A stretch of DNA of 64,000 bases from Lysobacter sp. GX 14042 (GTDB taxonomy: Bacteria; Pseudomonadota; Gammaproteobacteria; Xanthomonadales; Xanthomonadaceae): assembly GCF_021390425.1 (NCBI RefSeq), contig NZ_JAJUWY010000004.1:1-64000 (forward strand). Direction: 5' to 3'. Of the stretch, positions 6,814-15,770 are shown piece by piece (within the stretch, counting starts at the first letter, position 1; the number at the start of each line of letters is the position of its first letter). Below the pieces are notes generated by a model. That model saw only the letters and a program-made list of their open reading frames with translations, did no database searches and was not told where the DNA came from. The position numbers were made by a program, and so were the translations under genes.

Positions 6814-8166
6814 TCAGCGCGGCGGGTCGAAAACGGCGATGGATTCCACGTGTCCGGTGTGCGGGAACATGTCCATCACCCCCGCGGCGCGCAGCGTCCA
6901 GCCCTTCTGGTTGACCAGGAAACCGGCATCGCGCGCCAGCGAGGCGGGATGGCAGCTGACGTAGACGATGCGCTTGAACTGCGCCAGCGGCAGCTCGGCC
7001 AGCACGAAGTCGGCGCCCGAGCGCGGCGGATCCAGCAGCAGGCGGTCGAAGCCCTCGCCCATCCACGACTCACCCGACAGGTCCCTGCCCAGGTCGGCGG
7101 CGAAGAACCGCGCGTTGTCGATGCCGTTGCGCGCCGCGTTCTCCCGCGCCCGCGCCACCAGCCCGGCCTCGCCCTCCACGCCGACCACCTCGCGCACGCT
7201 GCGCGCCAGCGGCAGGGTGAAGTTGCCCAGCCCGCAGAACAGGTCGAGCACCCGGTCGTCCGGGCGGGCCTCCAGCAGCTCGATCGCCAGGGCGATCATG
7301 CGGCCGTTGAGCCCGGCGTTGACCTGGATGAAATCCAGCGGCTGGAAGGCGAACTGCAGGTCCCACTGCGGCAGCCGGAACGCCAGCTGCGGATCGGCCG
7401 GCCACAGCGGGTGGACCGTGTCGAGACCTCCGGGCTGCAGGAAAATCGCGAAACCGTGCTCGCGGCCGAAGGCTTCCAAACGCTCGCTGTCGGCCCGCGA
7501 CAGCGGCTCGAGGTGGCGGAAGGTCAGCGCGATGCCGCTGAAGTCGTCCGCGGGCTCGCCGGCGATGAACTCGATCTGCGGGATCTGGCTGCGCCCTTCC
7601 AGGCTGTCGACCAGGGTCGCGAGCAAGCCGATCTTCCCGCCGACCTGCGGGAACACCGTGTGGCAGTGGTCGATCTCGGCAACGAAGCGCGGGTCGCGCT
7701 CGCGGAAGCCGACCAGTGTCCGGCCCTTCTTCTCCACCCGGCGCACCGAAAGCCGTCCCTTGCGGCGGTAGCCCCAAGCGGCGTCGGCGAGCGGCTCCAG
7801 CACCTGCTGCGGGGTGACCTGGCCGATGCGCTCCAGGTTTTCCAGCAGGACCCGCTGCTTGGCCAGGATCTGTCTGTCGCCGGCCAGGTGCTGCAGCGAG
7901 CAGCCGGAGCAGATGGCGTAATGCGCGCAAAGCGGTTCGACGCGGTCGGGCGAGGCCTCGAGCACTTCGACCGCCTGCGCCTCGTCGAAGTCGCGCTGGC
8001 GGCGGGTCTGCACCGCAAGCACCCGCTCGCCGGGCAGCGCCCCGGCAATGAAGACCGGTTTGCCCGGTTGGCCGGAAACGGCCGACGGCCGGCTGGCGAC
8101 ACCGCGGCCATCGGGGGCCAGATCGGTGACCAGGGCTTCAAAGGGGGTCTTGTCGATTCGGGCCAC
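6814..8166 (-). CDS. rlmD: 23S rRNA (uracil-1939-C5)-methyltransferase
   Basis: This protein of about 450 residues has three parts. An N-terminal TRAM domain comes first. The 4Fe-4S cluster cysteines follow at about Cys80, Cys86 and Cys89, with a fourth (DHC) near 168. The C-terminal Rossmann methyltransferase domain has VLDLFCGLGNFTLPLA as SAM motif I, LLLDPPRSG, and the YVSCHPASLARD catalytic region. It methylates U1939 of 23S rRNA with S-adenosylmethionine. I favour the GTG at 8164-8166; the frame remains open to a TTG three codons earlier. Length and domain order are normal for RlmD/RumA. Confidence 0.93.
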   Translation of the reverse strand: MARIDKTPFEALVTDLAPDGRGVASRPSAVSGQPGKPVFIAGALPGERVLAVQTRRQRDFDEAQAVEVLEASPDRVEPLCAHYAICSGCSLQHLAGDRQILAKQRVLLENLERIGQVTPQQVLEPLADAAWGYRRKGRLSVRRVEKKGRTLVGFRERDPRFVAEIDHCHTVFPQVGGKIGLLATLVDSLEGRSQIPQIEFIAGEPADDFSGIALTFRHLEPLSRADSERLEAFGREHGFAIFLQPGGLDTVHPLWPADPQLAFRLPQWDLQFAFQPLDFIQVNAGLNGRMIALAIELLEARPDDRVLDLFCGLGNFTLPLARSVREVVGVEGEAGLVARARENAARNGIDNARFFAADLGRDLSGESWMGEGFDRLLLDPPRSGADFVLAELPLAQFKRIVYVSCHPASLARDAGFLVNQKGWTLRAAGVMDMFPHTGHVESIAVFDPPR

Positions 8167-8217
8167 AAACGTCAACGCGCCGGAAAACCGCCCATTGTAG
8201 GGCGTAATAGCCCTACG

Positions 8218-8826
8218 TTATTTCTGCTTCCAGCTCCCGCCCTGCTGGTACCACCACCCCGAGCGCGCACTGGCGACCCACTGCTGGGCGAACACCTCGC
8301 GGATGCGCGGCTCCCACTCGGGGTGTCCGTTCGCCACCGCCACCTCGCGGTACACCGCCTTGCGGTCGCGGTTGTCCTCGGCGACCGCCTGCTGGATCGC
8401 GGCGCGGTCCTTGAGCGGCAGCTTGGAGGCATCGCGCACCACGATGGTGCCGTCGGCGGCAAAGCCCAGGGCACCGGCATCGAAGCCGGCGCGCAGGGTC
8501 GAGTTGAAGCGCTGCGCCATGCGCGACTGGATCGCCTGGATGCTGGGGGTGCGGACGGTGATGTCGGGGGTCTGCGCGTGGGCGGCACCGATGCCGGCCA
8601 GCGCGTACCAGTCGACGCGTCCGGCCAGTCCGTCCAGCCGCGGCCACTGCAGCGAGGCACTCGGTCCGCCGTCACCCGAGCCGGTGTCCTCCGGGGAATC
8701 CCCGACCACGCCCTCGACGAACTCGCGCGCGGCCTCGCGGGCTTCGGCGGCCGGGAAGTACACGTTGATGGTGACGCAGGCGGTGGCGGCCACCGCAGCC
8801 AGCGGAAATGCGATCCAGCGACTCAT
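8218..8826 (-). CDS. YdbL-type DUF1318 lipoprotein
   Basis: This 202-residue protein has a short hydrophobic leader ending in a probable lipobox (AATAC, Cys17) and then the characteristic VTINVYFP stretch. The C-terminal about 100 residues (from AIQSRMAQRF to the WYQQGGSWK end) match DUF1318/YdbL. It follows the YdbH-like gene by 29 bases. In E. coli the ydbH-ynbE-ydbL set works in lipid traffic between the membranes, with YdbL thought to control assembly of the YnbE lipoprotein on YdbH. No separate ynbE is seen here; the lipoprotein head of this protein may fill that place, which is inference. It should be anchored in the periplasm. Confidence 0.78.
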   Translation of the reverse strand: MSRWIAFPLAAVAATACVTINVYFPAAEAREAAREFVEGVVGDSPEDTGSGDGGPSASLQWPRLDGLAGRVDWYALAGIGAAHAQTPDITVRTPSIQAIQSRMAQRFNSTLRAGFDAGALGFAADGTIVVRDASKLPLKDRAAIQQAVAEDNRDRKAVYREVAVANGHPEWEPRIREVFAQQWVASARSGWWYQQGGSWKQK

Positions 8827-8855
8827 TGCCAGCCTCCAGGGGTCATCCGCGTACC

Positions 8856-10889
8856 CTACTCGACCACGGGCTTCACGTCGCCCTTGCCGAGCCCGGCCAG
8901 GCGCTCGACCAGGGTCGGCCAGTCGACCCGGCGGTTGTACCCGACCACCGACAGGTGCGGCAGGCCGGAGCCGGCCACGATCACGAAGCCGTCGTTCACC
9001 GCCGGACGCAGCCCGCGCATGCTGCACACCTCGTCGCGCAACACGCAGCCGATGCCCAGGCGCGAGTAGCCGAAGTCGTCGAACAGTCCGATCAGCCGGC
9101 CTTGCAGGCTGCCCACCAGCGAGGCATCGCCGACGCTGGAGATGTCCTGCACCGCCCGCTGGCTGATCCGCTGGCGCTCCCGGTGCGAGGGGTCGGTGAC
9201 GAGCCAGGCGTCGAAAGCAACCGGTCGCCAGTCGAGCAGCCGCAGTCCGTCGATGCGGCCGTCCAGCCGCCCGGTCATACCGCCGATCTCGAATGCGCCG
9301 GTCAGCGCGGCCAGGTCGATGTCCGCCAGCCGCACGTCGGCGTTGAGCGTGGGGGCGACCCCGAATGGACGCTCCATCGACAGGCCCGAGGCGCGCACCT
9401 CGCCGCCGAACAGGGACATCTCCATTCCACCGGCCAGTTCGAGGCGGCCGTCGACATAGCGGGCGTCCGGGATGCTCCCGCTCAGCTCGCCGGTGAAGGC
9501 CGGCCAGTCCAGCGCGGCCGCGAGCGCGCCCACGTCGAGCGCCTCCAGGGCCAAGCCGAAGCCGAGCTCCAGCGGCTCGCCGGCGCGTGGCGGGCGGAGC
9601 CGGAACATGTCCAGGCGCGCCTGCCCGCCCAGCAGGTCGAGCGTCGCCGGGGTCGCCAGCCACAGCTCGCCACCGGCGCTGTACAGCGGCAGGCGCGTGG
9701 GGCCGAGGGCGATCGCGTGCAAACGCCCGCTGTCCCAGGCCAGCGAATCCTGCACGGGGGCACCCGCGGAGAAACGCAGCCCGCCGTCGACCGCGTCGAA
9801 GGCAAAGCGCCCGGCCCCGTCGGCCACGTCCACGGAGTCGAGCCGGAGCCAAGCCTGTTCGAGCGCGCCATCGGCCAGCATCAGCGAACCGCCCGCGGCG
9901 CCCTCCAGCCGCATCCCTCCCAAGCCGGCCAGGGCCAGCAGGCCGTCCAGGTAGTGGCGGCCGAGCGGCCCCAGTGCGGGCACGTCGAATTCCAGCGCAA
10001 GGTCGGGGCCGGCCGCGGCCGGCAGGCGGGCACTGCCCTGAACCTGCAGGATTCCGGGGTCATCCCAGCGCCAGGCGGGCAACGACCAGCCACCCGGCCC
10101 GTCCGCCGCCTGGATCGCCAAGCCGATGTCGCGGTCCTCAAGCGCCAGATAGGCCGGGCCCAGCAGCAGCCCGCCCCCGGACAGGGTTCCGTCGATCGAG
10201 AACGCCGGCTGTTCGCCGAAGGTGGCCTGCAGCTCCAGTCGCGCCACCAGTTCCTCGCCGGCGAACCGGCCGTCCTCGCTATCGAAACCCGCGTCGGCGA
10301 CGGCCAGCGTTCCGGCAAGCTCCACCGGACGGTCCTCCGGAGTGTGCAAGCGCAGGTCGGCACCGGCGCTGCCCGCGGTCAACCGCCCCTCGGGCCAGGC
10401 CTGCGCAAGCAGTTGCTGCAGCCATGCCAGGGGCACGCCGGCCAGGTCGATTTCCCAGGTGTCGGGCGCCGACTCGAGGCGCACCAGCGACGCCCGGGTT
10501 CCGCCCCCTTCCAGCAGGGCCTCGAGATCGCCGTCATCGAGCGACACCGCCAGGTCCATGCCCCCGCCGGAGCTCCGGACCGGTCCCGCGCAGCGCCACT
10601 GGCCGCCGGACCGGCTCCTGAGTTCGCAGCGCCAGTCCAGCTGCCGCAGCGTGTAGCCGGGAACCGTATCCAGCCGGTCGGCCCGCAACCGCAACTGCCC
10701 GTACCCGGCCGCCTCCGACCAGGCCAGGCTTACCCGCACGTCGGCCAGGGTCGCGGCGGCGGTCTCGATCCGCTCGATGCGCGCCTCCGCGTTCCGGCCC
10801 CAGGCGGCGCCACACACCAGCCACGCGGCCAGCGCCAGCGCGGCGGCGCGGCGGCGGATCGACGGCGCGGGTAAGATCGGACGCGGCAT
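8856..10889 (-). CDS. YdbH-like AsmA-related envelope protein
   Basis: This protein of about 677 residues has an N-terminal hydrophobic segment (RRRAAALALAAWLVCGAAWG) followed by a long beta-rich, low-complexity body. The C-terminal region has the signature ISQRAVQDISSVG, which I recognise from YdbH. Such proteins form long hydrophobic beta-taco bridges that carry phospholipids between inner and outer membrane. The start is uncertain: ATG at 10887-10889 gives a clean signal anchor, and another ATG lies 12 bases earlier. It is divergent from the receiver-HPt gene (34 bases apart) and leads into the YdbL-type lipoprotein gene, which supports the call. Confidence 0.75.
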   Translation of the reverse strand: MPRPILPAPSIRRRAAALALAAWLVCGAAWGRNAEARIERIETAAATLADVRVSLAWSEAAGYGQLRLRADRLDTVPGYTLRQLDWRCELRSRSGGQWRCAGPVRSSGGGMDLAVSLDDGDLEALLEGGGTRASLVRLESAPDTWEIDLAGVPLAWLQQLLAQAWPEGRLTAGSAGADLRLHTPEDRPVELAGTLAVADAGFDSEDGRFAGEELVARLELQATFGEQPAFSIDGTLSGGGLLLGPAYLALEDRDIGLAIQAADGPGGWSLPAWRWDDPGILQVQGSARLPAAAGPDLALEFDVPALGPLGRHYLDGLLALAGLGGMRLEGAAGGSLMLADGALEQAWLRLDSVDVADGAGRFAFDAVDGGLRFSAGAPVQDSLAWDSGRLHAIALGPTRLPLYSAGGELWLATPATLDLLGGQARLDMFRLRPPRAGEPLELGFGLALEALDVGALAAALDWPAFTGELSGSIPDARYVDGRLELAGGMEMSLFGGEVRASGLSMERPFGVAPTLNADVRLADIDLAALTGAFEIGGMTGRLDGRIDGLRLLDWRPVAFDAWLVTDPSHRERQRISQRAVQDISSVGDASLVGSLQGRLIGLFDDFGYSRLGIGCVLRDEVCSMRGLRPAVNDGFVIVAGSGLPHLSVVGYNRRVDWPTLVERLAGLGKGDVKPVVE

Positions 10890-10923
10890 CCGCCGGAGCA
10901 TACCCAGCCACGGGCTGGCCGCG

Positions 10924-11625
10924 ATGAACCCCGACGCCGAGCTACCCAGACTGTTGCTGGTCGAGGACGACCCCACCAGCCGCGCCTATCTCGCCGCCGC
11001 GCTGCAGGCCCTGCCCGCGCGGGTGGAACTGGCCGCGGGCATGGAAGAGGCGCTGACACTCGCCGGGCGCGGGCGGCACCGGGCGTGGCTGCTGGATGCC
11101 AACCTGCCCGACGGCAGTGGCGCCCGGCTGCTGCGGCGGTTGCGCGAACTGGACCGCGACACTCCGGCGCTGTGCCATACCGCCGATCCCGACCCCGCCA
11201 CCCTGGCCGCACTGCGCGACCAGGGATTCGACCAGATAATCGGCAAGCCGATCGAGCCCGGCGCCCTGCGCGAGGCGGTGCGCCGGCACCTGCCGGCAGC
11301 TGTCCCGCTGCGGGTCGCCGAGCAGCCACTGCGCTGGGACGACGCGGCCGCGACCCGTGCGCTCAATGGCGAGCGTGCGCATGTCGACACCCTGCGCGGA
11401 CTGTTCCTGGCCGAGCTGCCCCAGGCCCGCGCACGCATCCACCAGGCATTGGCAGATGGGCGCCACGACCAGGCCCACGCCGAGCTGCACAAGCTGCGCG
11501 CCAGCTGCGGCTTCGTCGGCGCGGGCCAGCTGGCGGCGCGGGTCCGGGCCTTGGCACAGGATCCCGGCAGCACCGCGGCGTTGACCGCCTTTGATGCGGC
11601 GGTGGAGGACCTGCTCGAACCTTAG
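10924..11625 (+). CDS. Receiver domain fused to HPt phosphotransfer domain
   Basis: This 233-residue protein has two domains. Residues 8-125 are a response regulator receiver with acidic pocket Glu14/Asp15/Asp16, phospho-acceptor Asp58 (LLDANLPDG), Thr86 and Lys108 (IIGKPIE). Residues 150-233 are a histidine phosphotransfer domain with the phospho-His in [11 protein letters not shown] (His189). There is no DNA-binding, cyclase or kinase output domain, so the protein looks like a phosphorelay intermediate rather than a regulator. No sensor kinase gene is adjacent. The 3' end overlaps recO, which converges on it, by 4 nt. The partner kinase is unknown. Confidence 0.85.
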   Translation: MNPDAELPRLLLVEDDPTSRAYLAAALQALPARVELAAGMEEALTLAGRGRHRAWLLDANLPDGSGARLLRRLRELDRDTPALCHTADPDPATLAALRDQGFDQIIGKPIEPGALREAVRRHLPAAVPLRVAEQPLRWDDAAATRALNGERAHVDTLRGLFLAELPQARARIHQALADGRHDQAHAELHKLRASCGFVGAGQLAARVRALAQDPGSTAALTAFDAAVEDLLEP

Positions 11626-12368
11626 CCGCCCGCCACGTCCGGCCGCGCGGCCCGGCCCGGCAGCCCCGCCAGCATTTCCCAGGACTTCAGCCCGCGCGGC
11701 CCCAGGTGATGCGAGAGCACGCTGCGCAAGGCGTGGCGCAGGCCTGCCAGGTCGCCCGGCTCCGGGACCTCGTCGGCGGCCAGCGCCAGCAGGCCGCGGC
11801 CGGTCGCGCCCTGGCGGCGGTCGCTGGCGCCACGGTCGCTGAGCATGCGCAACGGCCCGGACTCCGGGTCGATGCGGTAGCGCGCGGCGGGATCCACCGG
11901 GTTGCCGCCGGCTTCCAGGCTCCAGTCGAAGCCGATCCCGAGTGCCTCCAGCAGGTCGCGCTCGTAGCGTCGCAGGGTCCAGGCCAGGGGCGCGCCCTGC
12001 CGCAGCCGCTCGCGGGTGCCGGCATAGGCGAGGAACAGTTCCGGCAGCGCGTCACCGCGCGGCAGCAGCCGCAGGGTCAACTCGTTGAGGTAGAAGGCCG
12101 AGACCATCGCCTCGCCGGCCAGCCGTGGCGCGGCATCCATCGCCTCGGCCCCGCGTAGTTGCGCCAGTTCCCCGCGCTGCACCGCATCGAAGCGGATCCA
12201 CTGCAGCGGCTGCAACGCCGCCCGCAGCGCATGGCGTTTCGGTCCCTGCACGCCGCGGGCGACCAGCCCCACCCGGCCGTGGTTGGCACTGAGCACTTCC
12301 ACCAGCAGGCTGGTTTCGCGCCAGGCGCGCGCATGCAGCACGAATCCCGGTTCGCCCGAGATCCTCAC
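11622..12368 (-). CDS. recO: DNA repair protein RecO
   Basis: This 248-residue protein has an N-terminal OB fold (residues 1-80, [29 protein letters not shown]) and a helical C-terminal domain. RecO loads RecA onto SSB-coated DNA together with RecR, whose gene is also in the window at 42.6 kb. The zinc-binding cysteines found in some RecO proteins are absent, as in many gammaproteobacteria. It starts with GTG 4 bases after the era stop, so era and recO are almost certainly cotranscribed. Confidence 0.9.
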   Translation of the reverse strand: MRISGEPGFVLHARAWRETSLLVEVLSANHGRVGLVARGVQGPKRHALRAALQPLQWIRFDAVQRGELAQLRGAEAMDAAPRLAGEAMVSAFYLNELTLRLLPRGDALPELFLAYAGTRERLRQGAPLAWTLRRYERDLLEALGIGFDWSLEAGGNPVDPAARYRIDPESGPLRMLSDRGASDRRQGATGRGLLALAADEVPEPGDLAGLRHALRSVLSHHLGPRGLKSWEMLAGLPGRAARPDVAGG

Positions 12369-12372
12369 CGGC

Positions 12373-13281
12373 TTACTCGTGGTAGCCGAAGGCGCGCAGG
12401 GCCGCCTCGTCGTCCGACCAGCCTTCGCGCACCCGCACCCAGGTCTCCAGGTACACCTTGCAGTCGAACAGCCGCTCCATCTGCTGGCGCGCGCGGGTCC
12501 CTACCTCGCGCAGGCGCTCGCCGCCCTTGCCGATGACGATCGCCTTCTGTCCCTTGCGCTCGACCCAGATCACCGCACCCACCTTCACCAGCCCGGCTCC
12601 TTCCTCGTAACGCTCGATCTCGACCGTGGTCGCGTACGGCAGCTCCTCGCCCAGCTGGCGCATGAGCTGCTCGCGGACCATCTCGGCGGCCAGGAAGCGC
12701 TGGCTCTTGTCGGTGATCTCGTCCTCGCCGTAGGCCGGCGGCTGCTCCGGCATCAGCGCCAGCGCGTCGGCGACCAGGGCTTCCAGGCCCTTGCGCTTGA
12801 GTGCGGAGACCGGATGCACGGCAGCGAACTCGCGGCCCTCGCTGACCTGCGCCAGGTAGGGCAGCAACTGCGACTTGTCCTTGATCCGGTCGACCTGGTT
12901 GACCACCAGTACCACCGGTACACCGGCGCCACGCAGCGCCTCGTAGGCGAAGCTGTCGGCCTCGTCCCACTGCCCGGCGCGGACCACCAGCATCGCCGCG
13001 TCCACGCCTTCCAGCGCACCGCGCGCGGCGCGGTTCATCCAGCGGTGCATCGCGGTGGCGGTGGAATGGCCATGGTCGCGGTGCAGGCCCGGGGTGTCGA
13101 CCAGCACCAGTTGCCCTCCCGGAAACGTCGCGATCCCCAGCAGCCGGTGCCGGGTGGTCTGCGGGCGCGAGGAAACGATGCTGACCTTCGCGCCCACCAG
13201 GGCGTTGGTCAGGGTCGACTTGCCGACGTTGGGCCGGCCGATGACGGCGACGTGGCCGGCGCGTTGGGGTGTTGGGTCCAT
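12373..13281 (-). CDS. era: GTPase Era
   Basis: This 302-residue GTPase has the G1 loop GRPNVGKS (15-22), G3 DTPG and G4 NQVD motifs. A C-terminal KH domain containing [13 protein letters not shown] binds the 3' end of 16S rRNA during 30S assembly. Order and strand (rnc-era-recO) are the usual ones. Unusually, 580 bases separate it from rnc and contain a large palindromic repeat, so era may depend on read-through or on a promoter inside that element. Confidence 0.96.
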   Translation of the reverse strand: MDPTPQRAGHVAVIGRPNVGKSTLTNALVGAKVSIVSSRPQTTRHRLLGIATFPGGQLVLVDTPGLHRDHGHSTATAMHRWMNRAARGALEGVDAAMLVVRAGQWDEADSFAYEALRGAGVPVVLVVNQVDRIKDKSQLLPYLAQVSEGREFAAVHPVSALKRKGLEALVADALALMPEQPPAYGEDEITDKSQRFLAAEMVREQLMRQLGEELPYATTVEIERYEEGAGLVKVGAVIWVERKGQKAIVIGKGGERLREVGTRARQQMERLFDCKVYLETWVRVREGWSDDEAALRAFGYHE

Positions 13282-13333
13282 GCCGCGATTGTAGAGGTTG
13301 CGCGGGCCTTGGACCCGTGATCGGCAAGTCACC

Positions 13334-13828
13334 GGCTCCGGAAGGAGCGTCGCGCGTGCAGGGTGCTTGCCGGTCGGTTCGATCGGCCCATCCATGGGCC
13401 GACTCACCGAGCGCAGGCCATCCATGGCCTGCTCCGGCAACACAGTGCCCGCACGCCGTCCCAGCGAGTCAGTGCCGTGGCGTGATCAAGCGGGTTCGCC
13501 GGAACTGCTGCAATGCCGGACCACTGAATGCACGAGCGCGGCATGGACTGGTGGGTGCTGTGGGTTCAGAGCTGGCACAACGATGAAATCCCTCTTTCCT
13601 GCCGAGGCGGCGCTCTCGGCCCTTACCCAACCACCCCCGCGCCGGTGACTTCTCGCCGCACCGCCTGCACACACGATTGTGCAGCGACTCAAAACCGCCG
13701 ACGCGGCGTGCGGGCGGGGTGTTGCCGGAGTGGGCCATGGATGGCCCACGCGCGGTGAGTCGGGCCATGGATGGCCCGATCGAACCGACCGGCAAGCACC
13801 CCGCACGTGCGACGCTCCTTCCGGAGCC
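13334..13828. repeat. Palindromic (MITE-like) element between rnc and era
   Basis: The 580-bp rnc-era gap contains two 125-base arms, 13334-13458 and 13704-13828, that are near-perfect inverted copies of each other around a 245-base centre. Each arm holds two internal palindromes built on CCATCCATGG. Differences between the arms are compensatory, so each small palindrome is preserved (CGGCCC...GGGCCG against CGGGCC...GGCCCG). Short open frames cross the region but none looks like a protein. A 20-base stretch at 13604-13623 is an inverted copy of 13879-13898 in the rnc 3' end. No transposase is present; it is probably a non-autonomous repeat of this lineage. Confidence 0.82.
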
Positions 13829-13862
13829 TACGCACCCTCCGGGCTCGCGTCTGAAGTCGCCC

Positions 13863-14525
13863 CTAGAGCCCAGGGGTGAGGGCCGAGAGCGCCGCCTCCG
13901 CCGCGAGCTGCTCGGCGGCGCGGCGGGAACTGCCCTCGCCGCCGGTCACCAGGCCGGTGTGCGGCACCGTGCAGCTGACGTGGAACAGCTTGGCGTGGTC
14001 CTCGCCGGTTTCCTCCAGCAGGGCGTACACCGGCAACGGGTGCTGGCGGGCTTGCAGCCACTCCTGCAGGCGGGTCTTGGCGTCCTTGCCGACCTTGTTC
14101 GGCGGCGGCAGGGCGTCCATCGCGGCCTGGAACCAGGGCAGCACCGCTTCACGGCAACGCTCGTAGCCGGCGTCCAGGTAGATCGCCGCGACCACCGCTT
14201 CAACCGCGTCGGCGAGGATCGAGTCGCGCCGGTGGCCGCCGGACTTCATCTCGCCCGGCCCCATCGTCAGCCGGTCGCCGAGGCCGAGCGCGCGGGCGAT
14301 GGGCGCCAGCGCGGACTCGCGCACCAGCTCGGCGCGGGCGCGGGTCAGCGCGCCTTCGTTGGCCGTGGGCCAGCGCGCGTACAGCGCCTCGGCGACGAAC
14401 AGGTTGACCAGCGCGTCACCGAGGAATTCCAGCCGCTCGTTGTGCGGCGTCCCCGCGCTGCGGTGCTTGAGCGCCTGCTCCAGCAGTGCCGGCTGGGCGA
14501 AGGGATGCCCGATCAGGTCCTTCAT
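13863..14525 (-). CDS. rnc: Ribonuclease III
   Basis: This 220-residue protein has the RNase III signature [10 protein letters not shown] (29-38), which supplies catalytic acidic residues, and a second metal site in [17 protein letters not shown]-terminal double-stranded RNA binding domain ends in [13 protein letters not shown]. It processes rRNA precursors and structured mRNAs. I chose ATG 14523-14525 rather than the GTG two codons upstream. It sits between the DUF4845 gene and era, the standard order. Confidence 0.95.
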   Translation of the reverse strand: MKDLIGHPFAQPALLEQALKHRSAGTPHNERLEFLGDALVNLFVAEALYARWPTANEGALTRARAELVRESALAPIARALGLGDRLTMGPGEMKSGGHRRDSILADAVEAVVAAIYLDAGYERCREAVLPWFQAAMDALPPPNKVGKDAKTRLQEWLQARQHPLPVYALLEETGEDHAKLFHVSCTVPHTGLVTGGEGSSRRAAEQLAAEAALSALTPGL

Positions 14526-14543
14526 CGGCACACCGCGGCGGCC

Positions 14544-14918
14544 TCAGTCACGGCTGCGCCGCAACTCCTTCTCGGCGTGGAAGCGGCCGACCACGTCGAG
14601 GTTGGCGATCAGCGGCTTGCGCACTTCGTAGTCCACGGTCATCAGGTAGCCGGAGTCCTTGCGGGCGATCTTCACGTCGCGCGGCTTGACGTTGTCGGCG
14701 TAGCTGATGTCCAGCCGGCGGAAGAACAGGTCCTGGACCTGCTTCGGGCTGGAGGTGGTGATGTCGGGCTCCTTGGCCAGGCCCTCCAGCGCCTGCCGGA
14801 CCGAGTAGTACTCCGAATACATCGGGATCACCTTCATGCCCATGTAGATGAACACCCCGGCCACCGCCAGGCCGATGATGAATCCCAGCAGGGTGATGCC
14901 CTTCTGCTTGCGCCTCAT
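14544..14918 (-). CDS. DUF4845 membrane protein
   Basis: This 124-residue protein has one transmembrane segment at about 9-28 (ITLLGFIIGLAVAGVFIYMG) preceded by a positively charged RRKQKG start, so the rest is probably periplasmic. It belongs to DUF4845, a family nearly always found between lepB and rnc in gamma- and betaproteobacteria. Its biochemical role is unknown. A purine-rich GGGGAAGGGG ribosome binding site precedes the ATG. Confidence 0.88.
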   Translation of the reverse strand: MRRKQKGITLLGFIIGLAVAGVFIYMGMKVIPMYSEYYSVRQALEGLAKEPDITTSSPKQVQDLFFRRLDISYADNVKPRDVKIARKDSGYLMTVDYEVRKPLIANLDVVGRFHAEKELRRSRD

Positions 14919-14972
14919 GTCCCCTTCCCCTTGTGTGCAGGCCGCCGCGGCGGCTTCCCTCGTTGCCGGCGG

Positions 14973-15758
14973 TCAGCGGATGCGCTCGCCGATGCGCGAG
15001 AAATCCACCCCGCCATCGATGTTCATCCAGATCAGGAACGCCCGGCCGCGCAGGTTCTCCTCCGGCAGGTAGCCCCAGTATCGGCCGTCCTCGCTGTTGT
15101 CGCGGTTGTCGCCCATCACGAAATAGTGCCCCGGGGGCACCGTCCACTCCCCCTCCCCGGGGTCGCGGAAAGGCAGGCCGGTGCGCTCGAGCACCTGGTG
15201 CGGGCGCCCGGGCAACAGTTCGGTGAGCAGTTCGGCGCCGGTCATCTCGGTGCCGTTGCCACGCCCCTCGTAGATCCCCTCGGGCTGGTACTGCATCGGC
15301 TCGCCATTGATGAAGACCTGGTTGTCGCGGTAGCCGATCCGGTCGCCGGGCAGCCCGATCACCCGCTTGATCCAGTCCTGCTGCGGCAGGTGCGGCGGAC
15401 GGAACACAACGACATCACCGCGCGCGGGCTCGCCGATGGCCAGGAACTTGTCGTTGGTGACCGGCAGGCGCAGGCCGTAGGCGAACTTGTTGACCAGGAT
15501 GAAGTCGCCGGTCAGCAGGGTCGGCATCATCGAGTTGGACGGGATGCGGAACGGCTCGGCGACGAAGCTGCGCAGCACCAGCACCGCCAGCAGCACCGGG
15601 AAGAAGGCCTTGGAGTAGTCGACGTACCACGGCTCGGCGTCGTCATCGAGCAGGCCCTGGTGGGCGGCGCGGCGGCGGGCCAGGACCAGCCTGTCGAGCA
15701 GCCAGACCAGGCCGGACAGCAGGGTGAGCGCCACCAGGGCGATTTCAAACCAGCGCAT
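14973..15758 (-). CDS. lepB: Signal peptidase I
   Basis: This 261-residue inner membrane protein has two N-terminal membrane segments (about 4-24 and 52-68). The catalytic Ser76 is in RIPSNSMMPT and the general-base Lys131 is in DWIKRVIGLPGD. The later GDNRDNSEDGRYWG box (signature 3) completes the S26 family pattern. It cleaves signal peptides of exported proteins on the periplasmic side. It follows lepA by 12 bases, as in the classical lepA-lepB operon. Confidence 0.96.
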   Translation of the reverse strand: MRWFEIALVALTLLSGLVWLLDRLVLARRRAAHQGLLDDDAEPWYVDYSKAFFPVLLAVLVLRSFVAEPFRIPSNSMMPTLLTGDFILVNKFAYGLRLPVTNDKFLAIGEPARGDVVVFRPPHLPQQDWIKRVIGLPGDRIGYRDNQVFINGEPMQYQPEGIYEGRGNGTEMTGAELLTELLPGRPHQVLERTGLPFRDPGEGEWTVPPGHYFVMGDNRDNSEDGRYWGYLPEENLRGRAFLIWMNIDGGVDFSRIGERIR

Positions 15759-15770
15759 CGGGCGTGTCCC

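Noticed and set aside
6772-9069. A 765-codon plus-strand frame
   Set aside because: Shadow of rlmD and the YdbL-type gene; composition is Gln/Arg/His-rich and shows no motif.
13459-13703. Short open frames in the centre of the rnc-era element
   Set aside because: No domain, no ribosome binding site, and the frames end in the palindromic arms; not called as genes.
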